Below are positions 10,561 through 25,200 of a DNA stretch of 64,000 nucleotides, one piece after another. The translations under genes were made by a program, and so were the position numbers. The stretch is from assembly GCF_910592395.1 (NCBI RefSeq), contig NC_088308.1, forward strand, positions 28,101,501 to 28,165,500, read 5' to 3'. Numbering within the stretch: the stretch's first letter is position 1; each line of letters starts with the position of its first letter. This DNA comes from Lineus longissimus. Taxonomy: Eukaryota > Nemertea > Pilidiophora > Heteronemertea > Lineidae. Under the pieces are notes generated by a model that was not told the DNA's origin, ran no database searches, and saw only the letters and a program-made list of their open reading frames with translations.

Positions 10561-13500
10561 CCAAACACTGCAACAGTCTCAGTCACAATCGCAGTTATGG
10601 ATGTGTATAACCACGTCCCTCTGTACAGGAACACAGAACAAGTCACTGGTGCTGTCCAGCAGCAACTTGCACTACACCCACTAGCTACAACAGGGTTCAA
10701 GTATTCAAAAGATATGCATGTTATTCTCAACTGTCTTTAATTCCTCAGTAATGAATGTACAAAGTGATTGTAAAAAGGCCATTTCACAACTACATACACT
10801 TTCAAAACATACCCGAGGACGCTTTCCTCGGTTTAAGTCCACAGTAGCAATGACAACAGCTAGTTTGAAGGTAGCCCAATGATGGTCGCCCATGTGCACA
10901 GTGACATATCCATCTTATTATTAGAGAATGTCCAGAGAATTGCAAAATGGTTTCCAAGTTTACAGTCCATTCATGAAACGGTGAAATTGCACGAATCCTG
11001 ATGAATCCACTGGTGTACCAACAGTTCTTTGTCATCCTTCCATTGTACTCCATCAGTTTCACTATCCATAGTCCAGAACAAGCTTCGACACATTATTTTC
11101 GAGGTATTTCTCCAAAAGTTTTGATCTAAAGATGATTACAGTGAACCTTTCATACATTGGAGGCAACTTGACCAGCATTTTTGTCTGTTATATTTGAAGT
11201 TTGTTACCCGTAACCAACTGACTTGGAAATTGGACTTTGAAGTCGTCCATTGTACCCAAGGATATAATTTATGCGAATCCGATATATGCAAGGTTTCCTG
11301 CACTAGTATTGGCCTCACAGGGCCAGCTGTCAAGGGCGATATACCACAAGTCTGGCAGCATAGCCATCTTTGCAATCTTATCTCTTTCAGATCAAGGCCA
11401 AGATGCAACACAGATGAAAACATGACCCCAGAACACCGGTCGAGCTGAATCAAGGAGTTCAGACAGAACCTGATTTCCACAACCTGTCTTACGAGACACT
11501 AAGTAACACCTGACAAGACAACGCAAGGATCTGCAACTGAGAAATGGTTGAATTAGTTCAGTTGTACCTGTTCTTGAAAAAGTCAGGCTCCAAAGTGATG
11601 CATACTGCAGATGTGAAACATGTGCTGCCATCTTCGATGTCTGCCAGTACATCTGCTTGTTCCTCATCCACTCCATGCTGCTGTCTTGTACCAATAAAGA
11701 CACGACCTACAAAAGTTGAGCTCCAGAACACGCTTAGCACGAACGCAATGAAACTGGATATAAATTTGCCATTGCTTGAATCGCAGATACAGTCGGATCG
11801 AGCCAGACAGACATTTTCTTTATTCAGTCTCGTCATGATGTTCTGTCTTTTTGTGTCACTTTGGATGATGCAACCATATACTATTATCATTAAAGAAGTT
11901 AAAACACCCAATTCCATTAAAATACTTCAAACGCCCCTGAAATACCCAATGAAATATCCTTTAGCCCAACCCACACTTGTCTGAATGATTAACATAGACA
12001 GGCAGTGATGTCAAACTGCTGAATCGACAAATATTTGCGCTTTTGCGCAACCAAATCTTCATATGGGAAATAAAATACGAACAACAAGTAGGACTTCATC
12101 CCACCCCCAGTAATCCAAGCAGATGCTTAAATGTGCACTAGACACCCTTAATCTACAGAGTTTGTCAATACCCTATATCAGAGTAGGCACTGCACAGACA
12201 AGTCGCCAACAAGAGTTGGGGGCATGGAGCCCAACAACATGGACTAGACTATGAGAACCTGAAGGTGGAGCTGATCCAGGGTACACACAGATTATCTACA
12301 AGATGCCTCGTCGGTTAACAGGTTCCCAGCATTAGCATTTAGATAACCTCGTCTGTCAGCAGATATACACTAACTGCAGGGAGCATCTGCTACAGACTGT
12401 GCTCCTTATAATCATATTTCAATTGAACATTTTCTTTAACAAATAAAGTACATGTACAATTGAAAAGTTGACACTGGATCTGCCAAGCCAAAAGGCACCG
12501 TCTGTCCGATGCTGTGACTGTTCATCTTCAAGCACACAATGTCTAAATATAGCCCCACAGAAATTAGGAAAAGTATGTCACCAACACGCGTTGGGGGCAG
12601 AAGGCCCAACAGACAGAGGTCTCTCTGCTGTGACTGGCTTGCTTACTTACAGATCTGTAGTGCATTCCTTAATGCACATGAGGACCTGTTGGAAAAAGTG
12701 ACACCCATCAGTACAAAGGAAAATCACTCTGCTTTATGGTAATTATGTTACTGATTTTGGAAAGAACAAGGAGTGAGGTAATTAAGAGATTAGCATTGTG
12801 AACAACCAGCAGACCCACACAAATGAGCCCAGCATTGATCTTGGAATGCACTCTGCTCAATAACAGTATTCAGCAATCACAGAATCAACACTGGGCACAT
12901 GTGACTAAACTCCAATCTAACAAATGTCAAGGAAACTTTGACCCTCTCTCATCCATGCACCCATGGAAAAGATTCACACAAATGAAGACCATTCTAGAGG
13001 TGGTTATTTCAGCAAGCTGGATGTTCACTCCACTTTCTCAAAATCCCTCAAGTCACACGATAAAAAGTTTGTAAACATGCAGAGTGTCGGGCTTGGCCAC
13101 TATCACCAGGGTGTTGAAAGCTAGGGACACAGCATGGGTCGTCACTGGTTTGTCAGCTCAAGGTGCAGAAAAACTTAACTTAAAACCAGGTGCAAATTTC
13201 TCAGGTTAATGAACTAGGGCTAACATTTATAACAAAATGTTTGAGGTAATTGCAGACAGGATAGAATTATGGCAAAGGCCCAAGTCTGTGACAGAAACTC
13301 TGCAGAGAGCTTGTTGATGAAGAGTTCTCCCAAGACTTTCCCCACTTCAAAAACCCCAATCTACATGTAGCCCCAATCTACATGTAGCCACGAGTATCAA
13401 ATACAGTCATTTTCTTCATACATGTAATGCTGTAATGGCTTGGAGTTGGGCACTGCACTTGAAACCAGAGTGGTTTACATAACTTTCTGGAACTGTAATG

Positions 13501-16500
13501 ATATCCACTTCATTATTTAACCACAAACCTATTCATCTTACAACAGGCAGTTTAAGATGTATGGGGTTTTATTTGCCATTTGATGGCACTTCCTTGAGGG
13601 TGCTATAATCTTATTCATTCATTATATGAACTCATTATTAAACATAGATTTCCCATTGAAATAAGCGACACATTACATATTTTGACAGTGTGACACATAC
13701 AGAGGCAACTGGTAAGCTGATAAGTCAGTGCTTGCCCCCCAGTCTTGTTTTTCCTATGCAGTGACGTGAGCCTGTGGCCAACACTGACTTCCTGAGCTTG
13801 CCATTTCTCCCCCTTTTAACAGAAATCGACTCATTCTTTGGCCCGAGTCAACTTGTCTCCGACAGAGTTGATGACTGCTTTGGATCAAGTTAACTGGAGC
13901 TCACCATCAAGAGCACAGATCTGTAAAGGGACCAATGCCTCTGCACGACACCGTCAGAAAACCCTTTGCCGTAATGGAAGAACCACACGGATTTGCATGC
14001 ATTAGAATTCGCCAAACCTCAAGTGAGGTTGGGGACTGGTCAAGTCCAACAGTACATCAAGTACTGTGAAGTTGGTAAACTATGTGAAGTGAACATGGAA
14101 TCATTACAGGACTTGCCTTGTCAGGACTCAGTATCAAGCAGCTTGTCTTGGTGTACTCTGAGATGGACAACTGCAAAACAGAAGTGTTCCTTTTGAAGTG
14201 CAATGCCCTGATAGAGAACTATGGCTCTAAAAGACTAATGGAGTCATAAAAAGTTAGTGTTTATAGACCCTATTTTCCTATTATTTATCACCGCACTGAT
14301 TTCAATGTGGTTCCTAAGATTTCCCCCCCCCCCCCCCGAGTCCCTGAAATGCAGAATTCTTCCCCAAATATGTACAAATTTCAAAGTCAATTTGAAGTTA
14401 GAAACAGTTAACCCCATGAATTATGATATCACACACCCAACACATTCCATGCCAATCCTGAACTCAAAATGCTAAGAAATAAGAGATAACTGTCCTAGTC
14501 ACGTATCCTATAATCATCTCCTTGTCCACCGAACCAACACGTCCTACCTTGATGAGAAATCAAAACTCCACATACGGTGTACCATTCTATACAATGATTT
14601 ATTTCGTACATTCACAACATACAATCTAATCCTTGTAAACGAACGCGTCATTTTCCCAATGGCCACAACTTATAGCCTTACCTTAATCAAGATACCAGGC
14701 AAGCTGGCCCAATAGTGGAAGCTTCCCAGCAAGGACTAGGACAGGGCTCTTTTCCAGGCCCAAAACAGCACAGATGGAAACATCAGTTTTTAGAAAAAGA
14801 CTTAACATCTCCCCCCTTGAAACACCTGTCTCAGTCCTTACCAAAGATGTGCCAACCACTTCTCTATACAGCGTACTTACATTGCAATGTCTCAATAAAA
14901 ACCTCCCAACAGCAATTCATACATCAAGATATAAAACTACAACTCATTGGCTCCTTGTTTAAAATGGGACTTACCGGTACCACTTATTAAAAGACAGTCC
15001 ACGAATTCTCATTCATACATCATTTACTTATCTATAGCTTTAAGTTCATTACTATGTTATGTTGTGTCCAATCATAACCCAAAGATGTACAATACAAAAC
15101 ACCTTACAGCACTTGATTAGGTCATATATTCATTCACCTGAATTTGTGACATGATCCCCCTCCTGGTCTAAGTTCTTTTTGCAGTCGCCATATATTCCTA
15201 GCAAGTTGTAAAATCACAACTAGGAAGATTTCAAGAGATGCAAGTTTTCAATGGCACTATCCTTGCTAGGAACACTTGAAACGTATCAGAACAGTTGTGA
15301 TTTAATAACAGTTTATATGAAGAGACAATACTCAAACGTCACCACACCCCCTCCCCAGATTAATTAACACCAAGGTCAGATTTCACCAAGCCTACCTGGT
15401 CGGTGCTCTGTGGCGCCATCGAGAGACTTACCTGATTCTCTCTGAAGGTACCAATGCATACAGTTATATAAACGGGGCAAGTTACAAAGTAAGAGCACAG
15501 CATCAACCGATTCAGGACTTTTACAGGGGTTTAAAGAATGGCAGCCCAACAGAATATCAACCACATAGCATGTTTTTGGAATATTTTGGGTAATGCACGG
15601 AAACTTCATTGCACTAATCTTGGGTTAAAGGTAAAGCGAAACAGAACAGGATCTAGAGGTCTCCCAAATTCGGGGCGAATCTTGGAGTCCAAGAAATAAA
15701 GGACGACTAAGGGTCACCCCCTGTATGAGCGCCGTTGAATCTGTTGGTACATGGGAACCATGAGGAAGTTAAAAGTGAGAATGCAGTTTCTAATCTAGGA
15801 ACAATCAGCATCAGTGTACAAATGTACATGATACTAAGCATCAGAACCAAACCTGTGTCTTCTCTTGAGCGAGTCCATACATTCCAGCTTTTGACAATTT
15901 ACTGATAAAATTGCGAGAGTTCATTTCAATGTTTTTCACAAATTACTAAAAACAGTTGACCGACAGTAAATCATTATTGACTGTGAATGAATGAATACAC
16001 CACTGCATTCTAAAGAGAACTGCACTTGCACTTTTGGGGTGATAAAATACATTATAGTGTAAGGCCAGGTTGTTCAATAAAGATTTTGTCACCAATGTTG
16101 GCTTTACCTTGACTTGGCGTTGTCTGTGCCAGCATTAGACATAACTTGTTTGTACAACCGGGTCCAGCATCAATTTTCAAGTTTTGTAAAAACAGTTTGT
16201 GCTCATTAACAGATGGAAATTCAGAGCCTTGACTTGCCGGAAAGTCTTCAAACTTTGTCAGTGCCTTCAAGGCTTGGGACACTTCTCCTTTAAATGATGA
16301 TCAAAATAGATCAATAAGCACAAGCACGAACTTAAACAATAAAATAGCAAGTGCAGTGTCTCTGCTAACCTTCAAGGCCAGCTGTGGGCAGACTGGAGCC
16401 GGCAGTCCAACAGTGAACTCCACACTGTAACAAAAACACCATCACATTGTCCATCACGGAACCTAACCTTTTTGCCGCACGTCAGGATGGCATCACCAGC

Positions 16501-16660
16501 AGGGTCACCTGAAACAAAATGGCTCCCAATCCAAACCTGCACCCAGCGTCATCAAGGAGATGATAACCACGGAATCGTATCCAACTAGCCGTCACTGTCT
16601 TAGATCAAGACACAACACATGGAACTTAAGACTGAGCACATAACTTAGCTTGTTTTGTCA
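10561..16660. other. Long spacer downstream of BuGZ; possible 3' UTR in part
   Basis: No exon with recognisable similarity. Open frames at 11136-11984 on both strands overlap each other and lack splice-consistent partners. A poly-C tract lies at about 14322-14337, and a 17-bp direct duplication (CCCCAATCTACATGTAG) at about 13362-13388. Minus-strand AATAAA candidates lie at about 14597 and 13568, so part of this region may be the BuGZ 3' UTR, but its end cannot be set from sequence alone. Confidence 0.4.
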
Positions 16661-19600
16661 TCAGTAGCGTGCACCTGGTTGTGACATCACAGGAGGGCGC
16701 ATGGCCATTTGCTGTTGATAACCCATGCTGAACGGTGGCATCATCCCCATTGGTCCCTGGCCCATCATGTGTGGCATCGGGCCTGCAAGAGAAGAGGGTA
16801 TTGACCTAGTGATGGCTTTTGGAGGTTGCGTCAGATCGCTTGTTACAGGAGAAGACGTGGGTCTTTCTACCCAAACTATCCCTTCCAAAAGATGCCATCA
16901 CTTATCATCCAACAATCCAGAAATGTTGTGGAACAAGCATGAGGAAGATGAATGAGACATGTACAAGATGGACAGAAAAAGGTCCTGACTGAGTGCAATA
17001 GGAATGCAAACTTAATGTGTAATTGAATGATAGAAAAAACCCAGCCAGAACCAAGGCATCAGACTGTAGGAAGAAACATAAGACACTTAAGTCTGATTTC
17101 TTCCCATTGTTGTCTGCACGACTGGTCTATGAGACGATTAGATATTGTAATCATTACCTCGGAGGAACTGTTTACCTGGCATCATAGGACCACCCATCAT
17201 TGGTTGCTGCATTGTGTTAGAAGTCGGAGGGCCGCTTGTCATGGCTGGACCGGCCATTTTGGCGGGCTGCTGATGTTGATTTGGTCGCTGCACACTGCTA
17301 CGTGATGCATATTTGGGGAGTTTCGCTCGCTTCTCCTCCTACATGATAATATAAATAATTGCAGACTTTAATATTTTTAACCAACAGGTCACATCAGTTT
17401 CTGCCCAAGTGTTTCCAGTAAGGTACTTCTTATGTAGTTTGCACAGTTTGATTAACTACAATGCTGGATACATTTTAATGCTCCCAACCACAGGAGTCAA
17501 ACAGAAAACATTCCACGGCATACTCTGATGTTTGTTCGTCTGCCTGGGAAACTTGACACAGAAATGTAGGAAAAACTTACCAGTGATATATCTTCATCTG
17601 GGTGTATTAATTTCGATGTCATTCCTGATGACCCCACTTCTGGTTTCTTCACCGTTGGTGCAGCAGATATGGTAGCAGACGCAGAGACCACAGCAGACGT
17701 GGCGGGGAATGTCGGTGCTGAATCTCCCGGGTAACCTTTGGGTTTAAAATCGGGACCAACTGGCGCAGAACTTTTAGATACAGGTGCCTGAAATGTAAGA
17801 AACCTTTATTGAGTATTTCAGGAGATGCAAATGTTTGATAACAGATAACAGAGCAGAGAAAGTTTTAGAAATTGTTGGGATCAAGGCAATACTGACATCT
17901 GCAAATGTGGAAGTCCCACTGACCACTCAAAAGTTTTCTCTCAGTCTGCACACTCGGACTACATCTGTGAGCTTACCTGGCCAGCGGCTGGGAATAATGG
18001 TTTGACTGGGGCACTCTGACTAGACTGTGTTGTCGTAGCTGCGGCCGGCGGCTTGGGTGGAAGGTTATTACGTTGTGGCATCTGGTTGTGGGACATTTGT
18101 GGCCGATGCTGCATCATCGGGTTTCCCATCATCCCCATGGGCCCCATGCCCATCTGACCCATTCCCATTGGACTGCAAGTACAAGGAGGCAGACATAAAT
18201 ATATTTACAGGATACAACAATCAGTGAAGACTTTCATGAGTACCTTTCAAGGTCTACTTCACAATCTTGTTCCAGAAAAAAACTGACCAATGAAAGAAGT
18301 TTAGATCCAAATAGAACGACTACAAAAGACCAAAAGTAAATACAATTGATGGGGACAAAAAGGTACATTCTGCGGCTGTACACAAAACTCGAAATTGACA
18401 AAAGGCACTTACCCTGGTCCCATTCCTGAAAGAGAGAGGTAGAGAAGATACATGAATACTAAGAGTCACCACTAATGTTTGGAAGAAAAATCATGTTCCA
18501 CCATTGTGGCCAGATCCCGAAAGCATTAAGTCAAACTTGACAGCGACTAAATGAATGATATTCCAAATTTACAATTCATAATAAAGCTAGATTTGGCCTC
18601 TGAGCACTGAAGTTAGGTTTCAACTATGTTCAATATTGCAACTGACACAATGCATGCCCATTGATACAAGTTAGAATATCATGATAAGGCTACATTTCCA
18701 CCAGATTTGATTATTTTCCTACCTCGGAAAATCATTCTTTCTATAAACCTTGAATGAATTTCTTTTCCTTTTGTGGTGAGTGATCATAACTGGGCACAAT
18801 AATTGAACCTTGAAGTAAAGCTTGAACCTTTGTCAAAATAGTAGAAAACTTAGTAATGAAGAAGAACATACAATGGTATCAATGCAGCATTCATATGACA
18901 TTAACATTTTTACAAATGTTTTAAGACTTACCCATAGGCATATGCATGGGGCCCATAGGTCCCATCATCATAGGCCCCATTGGTCCCATAGGCCCAGCAG
19001 GCATTGGGGGCATCATCCCTGGACCTCCCATTGGCATTCGATTCATACCGTTATGATTAGACACCGCTGGATTATGCCCACCCATCTGATTCATGTGGTT
19101 AGGTTTATTTGCATTTTGTGCATTTTGACTTGGCGCAGACATCTCGGGGCCATCATCATCTTGTCGCATCTTTTTCGCTGCTGGTTCGTCTGAAAGGAAA
19201 ACTATATGTTATGGATTTGGTTTTATGTTTGCTGGAAGTAAGACTTTTCAAACAGACTAGCAAAAACACAAATTGATGACAATAACAATGCAAATGAGTC
19301 AGTGACATCCCAAATGAGATTTGAGACAAAAACGGACTACCACGATATTGTAATCTGTATCAGAGTCAGAACTCTACCAATCCATGAAATAACTCGATAA
19401 TTTTTGAAATAAGTGGCTCAGCACTGCCTCATACAGGGTGTATGATGTCAGGTTGTCTCCCTTTATTGGTCACGGGGCGGGCCACATCCACAACCCAAGG
19501 ACCTCTAGCTCCTGCGTGCCTTACCTGATCGATTCTTATCATGCTCTTTAATGTCATCTGCCGGTATTCCTTCCATTCCATAGATTTCGATTGTAATATC

Positions 19601-20781
19601 ATTTCGTCCTGGCAGTGAATTTGGAACCTTTTCAACATTTTCTTTATGAACCTAAAAACAAAGACTTCTTTTAATGAAGAATAAGCGGAAACTATGGCTA
19701 ACATCCAAGGCATTAATTTAATAATTAAGACAATTTCAACATTATTACATGTTTAAGCAAGCAGACAGAGGTTGTTGAGCTCAGGCTCAGGTCAAACACT
19801 GATACACACACAGTAACCATAAGGTTTTGTAAACTAGACAAACATTAACACAATAAATAATACAGCCTCTCACCTGCATACAATGAATCTGTAAGCCTGG
19901 ACCTGTGTACAACTTTTTGTGACATATATGACATTTGAAGTGCTTTGCTTTCTGATGCTGAATAAGAATCTTCTCATCATCAAATTCTCTATTGCAATAC
20001 CTGAACAACAGGTTAAGGAAAAGCAACCTTTCTCTATTTCATCCAATGAGATACCGTATACATTGATTGCAGGACTTGACTTAGGTCAGGAGGTATTTCA
20101 CCTTCGCATTTTCTGTCTCTGACCACGATCAAACAGAAAAACATAATCGGCTCAACCCTGACTCATGACTAAGACCTAAACAAGATTAGGCCCTAGGCCT
20201 AGTAAATGGGAGTCCGAATAGAAGAAAGTCAGCTTGACTCTTCCGGAAGTGAAAAGTTCAGTCGAAGTTCTGTCTGCACTTAGGACTTAGTCTACTGTCT
20301 GGTCAGTCATGGGCATGATTATAGGGTGGATGGTTGTAGACCCCAAACATGTATTAATGTAAACATTTGTGATGATGCACATAACCATACATCTATCTAC
20401 GTCACTGCGTATGTGATGTATTTGCAATGCTTGTAATGTATGGATTACCGTTATTGGCACACAGGCCTAGTACTACATACTATGTCTCTGTAGTAAAGTA
20501 CCAGTTTTTTGTTTGTAATGTGATTTATTCAAATATAGAATTATACAATGAAGAGTTACACTAGGGCTGAAGCAATACATTAATAGCCCTAGCTTATTAA
20601 CAACGACAATATTGAATAATAAAGAATGTAATTAAGACAAGTATCACCAGTAAGGAGTCTGCGAACTTCCGGGTATTTACAACGAAATTTTGACCAATAA
20701 TCTAAACTCTACATGGTTTTAAACTGCTTATAAAGGATACCAGCACCATGGCTTTGCTTGCTTCTTCTTTTTTCGACCCAT
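16661..20781 (-). CDS. ZNF207: BuGZ / ZNF207, BUB3-binding zinc-finger protein (complete, 9 exons)
   Basis: The assembled exons (minus) are 20741-20781, 19874-20000, 19525-19651, 18932-19189, 18413-18425, 17977-18172, 17581-17787, 17176-17338 and 16661-16782. The phases join without error into 417 aa plus stop. The start [14 protein letters not shown] is the family N-terminus. Two C2H2 fingers follow (C13, C16, H29, H34 and C37, C40, H53, H58). The middle is Pro/Met/Gly-rich and low in complexity. The GLEBS motif [16 protein letters not shown] (about 312-327) spans the exon 7/8 junction, and the C-terminus [13 protein letters not shown] matches the vertebrate end. From family knowledge, BuGZ binds microtubules and BUB3, loads BUB3 on kinetochores, and its low-complexity region drives phase separation on spindles. 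The protein is a little shorter than the human one. Confidence 0.96.
18413..18425 (-). other. ZNF207: 13-nt microexon 5 of BuGZ
   Basis: It is flanked by a clear acceptor (CTCTCTTTCAG) and donor (GTAAGTG). Its 13 bases read G-M-G-P across the joins and are needed to move from phase 1 (end of exon 4) to phase 2 (start of exon 6). Skipping it would shift the frame, so it should be constitutive. Confidence 0.8.
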
Positions 20782-22207
20782 TTATAGTTTAAGATTGTCT
20801 AAAATGAGACCACAAAATGAGAACGCGAAAAGCCGGATTACAATTCACAAACAAAATGGCGAATTTTCGAGACGACCTGATGACGTCATGGCTTCCTTTT
20901 AGACCACATTGTAATTATCCCCTTTGTGAGCTACCCAAAGACTTTTATTATAAGAAGGAGTTAGAATCTCATGATCAGAAATAGTTTAAGAGATAGTGTG
21001 GCGAGGAAGTTGGCTATGAGACGACAACGTGTACAAAGTATCAATCAATTAAGACTTGTTTTTCGTCGAGAGGTGCTGACATCTATCGACAAAGTTTCTA
21101 CGCGGGAATTTCAAAACTGGCTGGTCGACGGCTGATGGCCACGTGTTAAAAAGTTTCCCCAAAACTACTTCTGCATGTAGTAATGACAAAACCTTTGGGG
21201 TCATCGTCTTCACGTGGCAAGACATAAACTAAATCACCAGGCACCTTCCATGTGAAATAATGACCCATGTCCGTCAGTGTTCTTCCATAATATCATAATC
21301 AAGTTTAGGTTAGGCCTACTCCTTAGTCTCCTCTCCTGCGTCAAACCAGTATAAAAAAATGTCGAGAGGCGGAGTATATTGAAAACAACTGATGATAGGA
21401 TGGGATCCATCAGTTATTTGACTCAACAGTCCATTTATCAAATTCAAAGTCCTTATCACCAACAGCGCGGACATCTTATCAGAAATTATCACAAACTACA
21501 AGTATATACATCTGCGAATGAGAACATTGAGCCACTTGCTAGCTATCGAGTGCCATTAGGCATGATTAGACTCATTTGTGCAGTCCATTTCGTCATCCTC
21601 ATCGTTCTACCTCAGTCAATAAGTATAGGCGACAGGACGAGGCCGTTCCACTGCGTTGGGAGTGGATTCATAATCGACGGATGATTAAACCTCGTTCACA
21701 TCTGGCCATATTTCGGACCTGGGTCATGTGAATGGAACCTGAATTGGTAAGCAATTGAACACTTTAAATAATCCTCTTGGTCTCTTACTCTCTGAAGGCT
21801 GAAATCTATAGATAGGTCACACAGGGTCCTACAGCATCTCTGGCCTCCAACTCCTATATCACGTGATCTAAGAACTTATTTTGAAAGCCGGCTGATCACA
21901 TCGTCCATTTGGCCGTATGGTCCTTTTAGATACCGAATATTATGTTCATTAATTAATGATACTCCTTTCTTGGTTAAACTAACGTAGACCAATGTAAATA
22001 AAACTGCATATATTCTGCACTTATAGCCCTCTGTTATAAATTCTCGTCCTTGTGTGTAAGGCTCCTGACTGAGTTTGCAGCATGTAATAATGATAATTTG
22101 TAATTATTTTACTCCGAATCTTAATAGGTTGCTGGTATATAATGAACGTGTTTGAATGGGAATGGAAATAATTTTAGTGCGAGTCTAGGTATTCTGATGT
22201 TCTCACG
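20782..22207. promoter_or_regulatory. Head-to-head intergenic region, BuGZ and racemase A
   Basis: BuGZ starts at 20781 on the minus strand, and racemase exon 1 lies at 22300 on the plus strand, so this spacer should carry both 5' regions. A segment at 21069-21160 (GAGAGGTGCTGACATCTAT onwards) recurs at 27119-27212 beside the broken racemase copy, so it belongs to the duplicated unit. I see no defined core promoter motif. The frame at 21379-21684 has no recognisable domain. Confidence 0.4.
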
Positions 22208-22299
22208 CAAGACAACTGCTCAACTCCAGACGCGTTGGATTAACTCACTGCATTCCTGTTATAAACCAGCTAATCGGTTATCAATTTTCAGAATTAAAG

Positions 22300-25200
22300 A
22301 TGAATGAAACCTCTTTACTCCAAGATGAATCTGAATCGGGCGGTGACGTATTCGCCCATGTTGGTCGCTGTACGTACCTCAGGATAAACCTTGATGCCAT
22401 CACCCGCAATGTGGAATACATCAGAGCAAGATGCGCGCAACATACGGGTAAATGCTATTGTCGGGGTTGACTTTGCGTCTCATTTTGCAACCAACTACAA
22501 TGTCAACCTGACATGGCATCTTACGTTCGCGAGTTCTTTTTCTCGACGGCGTCTCACATGTATCCTGATACAAAACATGCTCCAACCAGTACAATTTTCA
22601 ACTGAAGATTACCATGGCATATATTAAGCTTATTTTTCCTGATCAGTTATCAAAATCATTAAAAATATCATGGAAATTGGTTGACATGAAACTTCAAATT
22701 GGCAAGTAGATTTTTGTTGAATACGTTTACATCATGGTAAACTCCATTTGCCTGGGGGAATAGCTATAACAAAATGGTCGAATAAATGTATTGTGTTGTC
22801 CTAATTCTTAGGTCAGCCTTCGTCTCCAGTCTTTTGTCTTTAGTCTCAACGTCTTCTGTGAGAGTTTCTCGCCGAGAAAAACATCCAATGAATCCACCCT
22901 TCCGTTGTAGGCATCATTGCAGTCATAAAGACAGCTGCCTATGGTCATGGCAGTCAAGTCGTCGGGAAGCACCTTAGAGCCATCGGTGTTGAGAGACTGG
23001 CAGTTGCCACAGCTGGAGAAGGGGCTCTCCTCAGAAAAGCAAACATAGCGGGACCAATACATGTATTTGGTGAGACTTCTTATACACTGTCTAGTACTGT
23101 TAAGTCGGCCAGAGATCATCATGACTTTCAACTGGCCATTGAGATAGTTATTTTGCCCCATCTGGTATTTATGACTTTTAGATTTAAAATAATTGTTGCC
23201 TGATCAACTGTACAGTGTTCTTCTGTCCAATATTTATGACTTTGCCTTACCAAACAAAGAACATTGGCGAGTCAGGGGCGTAGTGTGTAACTCAAACTAA
23301 TCTCCATCAATTGCATTATAACTTCGTTCACGTCTCTTGTACAATGTTGCCGAAACCTTGTGAATAACCTTACAGGTAATGCACATCCAATCGAAGCCAA
23401 AGACCTCTTGACGCATGATCTGATACCAACTGTGAGTTCAAGAGATTTCATCAAACAGTGGAGTAAACTGTTGAAGAAGGAGAGCTGCAGGTGTAGAAGA
23501 AATTCTGTTAGGGACAGTGACAAAGGAACAGGCATAATAGAAAATGGCCTGGGACATGTTTTTGTAAGTTTTTCAGCTTCTTTTACAGTTCTTTTGGATT
23601 ATGCTTTGGCGATTGCATCCTCAATGAGAATTCCAACACCTACAGTCTCATAAGCAAGTCTCTTGTAGTTCCATAATGTAGATGTCAGCTGAGCTACAAC
23701 ATATTCCATTGCTTTAGTTTCGTTTTGTTTTGTTGTTGAGGATGTGTGTTGCCATGGCAAGGTGGCCATCAAGGTCGACACTGGAATGTCAAGAAACGGC
23801 ATCAAACCGAAGGACTTGGATGATTTTGTAGAGGTAAGTTTAGTTTGCTTGGACCAATAGCACAGAAGAAAGTCAATTCAGCTAAATAGTACTCCACGCT
23901 TGCTGTGCAACCATCACTGGTTACCCGGATCCAGACCATATGAATGTCATTTTTTGGCCATCAGGACGCCAGCATTTTTCTGTAGGCCTATGCAAGGTCG
24001 TATAGGCACAGATTGAAAACCAGGAAAAAAGCATTTTATTTAATCTATAATGACTTACTCATTCTACGCATTGAAACTAGATTATAATGTACAAAGAGTC
24101 AATTCTGTGAAACAGTTGGCACTGCAAACTGTCCTATTTTCATTAATATGAGGTTGACCTGTTTCTTCCTCAATAGCCATGGCATATCAGCAATTTATCA
24201 CCCCTTGTGACAGAACCAACTTCTGAAAGGTCATTTGGCATGTTGACTGATTGGCATTATCATTATGTACAGTTAACCCGTTCACATTGTTATAAGCTGA
24301 AGTGAAACAACAAGGTCACCTGATCCCTTGTATCGGCATATAATGGGGTTGATGTGGGGGAACTATAGCTGTGCCACTAACTTCAGTCCACACAAATAAT
24401 TGATGGATGATGAGTCTGTTGTGATTCTTTGAATATACACCGCCCGCTAAACGTGATACATGTCCATGGCCAAGCCAACAACTCTTGATCTCAAGCTTCT
24501 TCCCTTTTTCCTAACAGCCAACCGCATACTACATCATATCTTTCGTTCTCTAATACGGTGAACATGAGCATGGCGTATCAGACCAGATGCATCTATTATT
24601 TTGCCCTTGTGGCAGATGGCCACCAACAGAAGTAACCCTTGGAAAGCTGGCAAAACGTTACATCAGCAGCGTATACCAACAGTGTGACTGCTGGGTACAT
24701 TTATTCAAATCTGCCAATCAATAAGGTCATCATCTGGTCCGCTACTTCGCACAGTGGTCAACTTGTCCACTCACCAAAGCACTGATATCAGAGGGGCCAA
24801 TTTTGACAATTGTTTATGCAAAGTGAAAAACTTGAATCTCACATAGATAACTTTCATAAAGATAACTTTCTACATGCAGCTGTGTGACGAGGAGGGTGTG
24901 GAAGTGGACAGCATCTTCACTCATTTCTCAAAATCTGCCAATGATCATAGTTGGACACACGAGCAGCTGGAGAAGTTCTTGAAAGTGGCGGCACCATACA
25001 GGTAGCGCACTAAATTTACTCTATAGCACCCTCTACAAGGGGTAATCTGTCAGAATGTACTCTTATGTATCGTAATGGGACTCTTTATGCAAATACATGA
25101 ACATGGACCTTGATATAGGTATATACACTTGTGTATGGCCCTGCAATAAGTTTTTTATCTTTATCGACTCTTGCAGGTCTAGAGGGGTTAAACTACACGT

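Noticed and set aside
11544-11984. Opposed open frames of about 120-146 aa with hydrophobic stretches
   Set aside because: They lie on both strands over the same bases, have no recognisable domain, and no neighbouring exon joins them in phase.
22391-22627. Plus-strand frame starting inside racemase exon 1
   Set aside because: It runs through the GTAAAT donor into the intron in a different frame from the racemase.
23272-23535. Minus-strand open frames across racemase exon 3 (also 29220-29534)
   Set aside because: They are shadows of the plus-strand exon, which has proper splice sites and racemase similarity.
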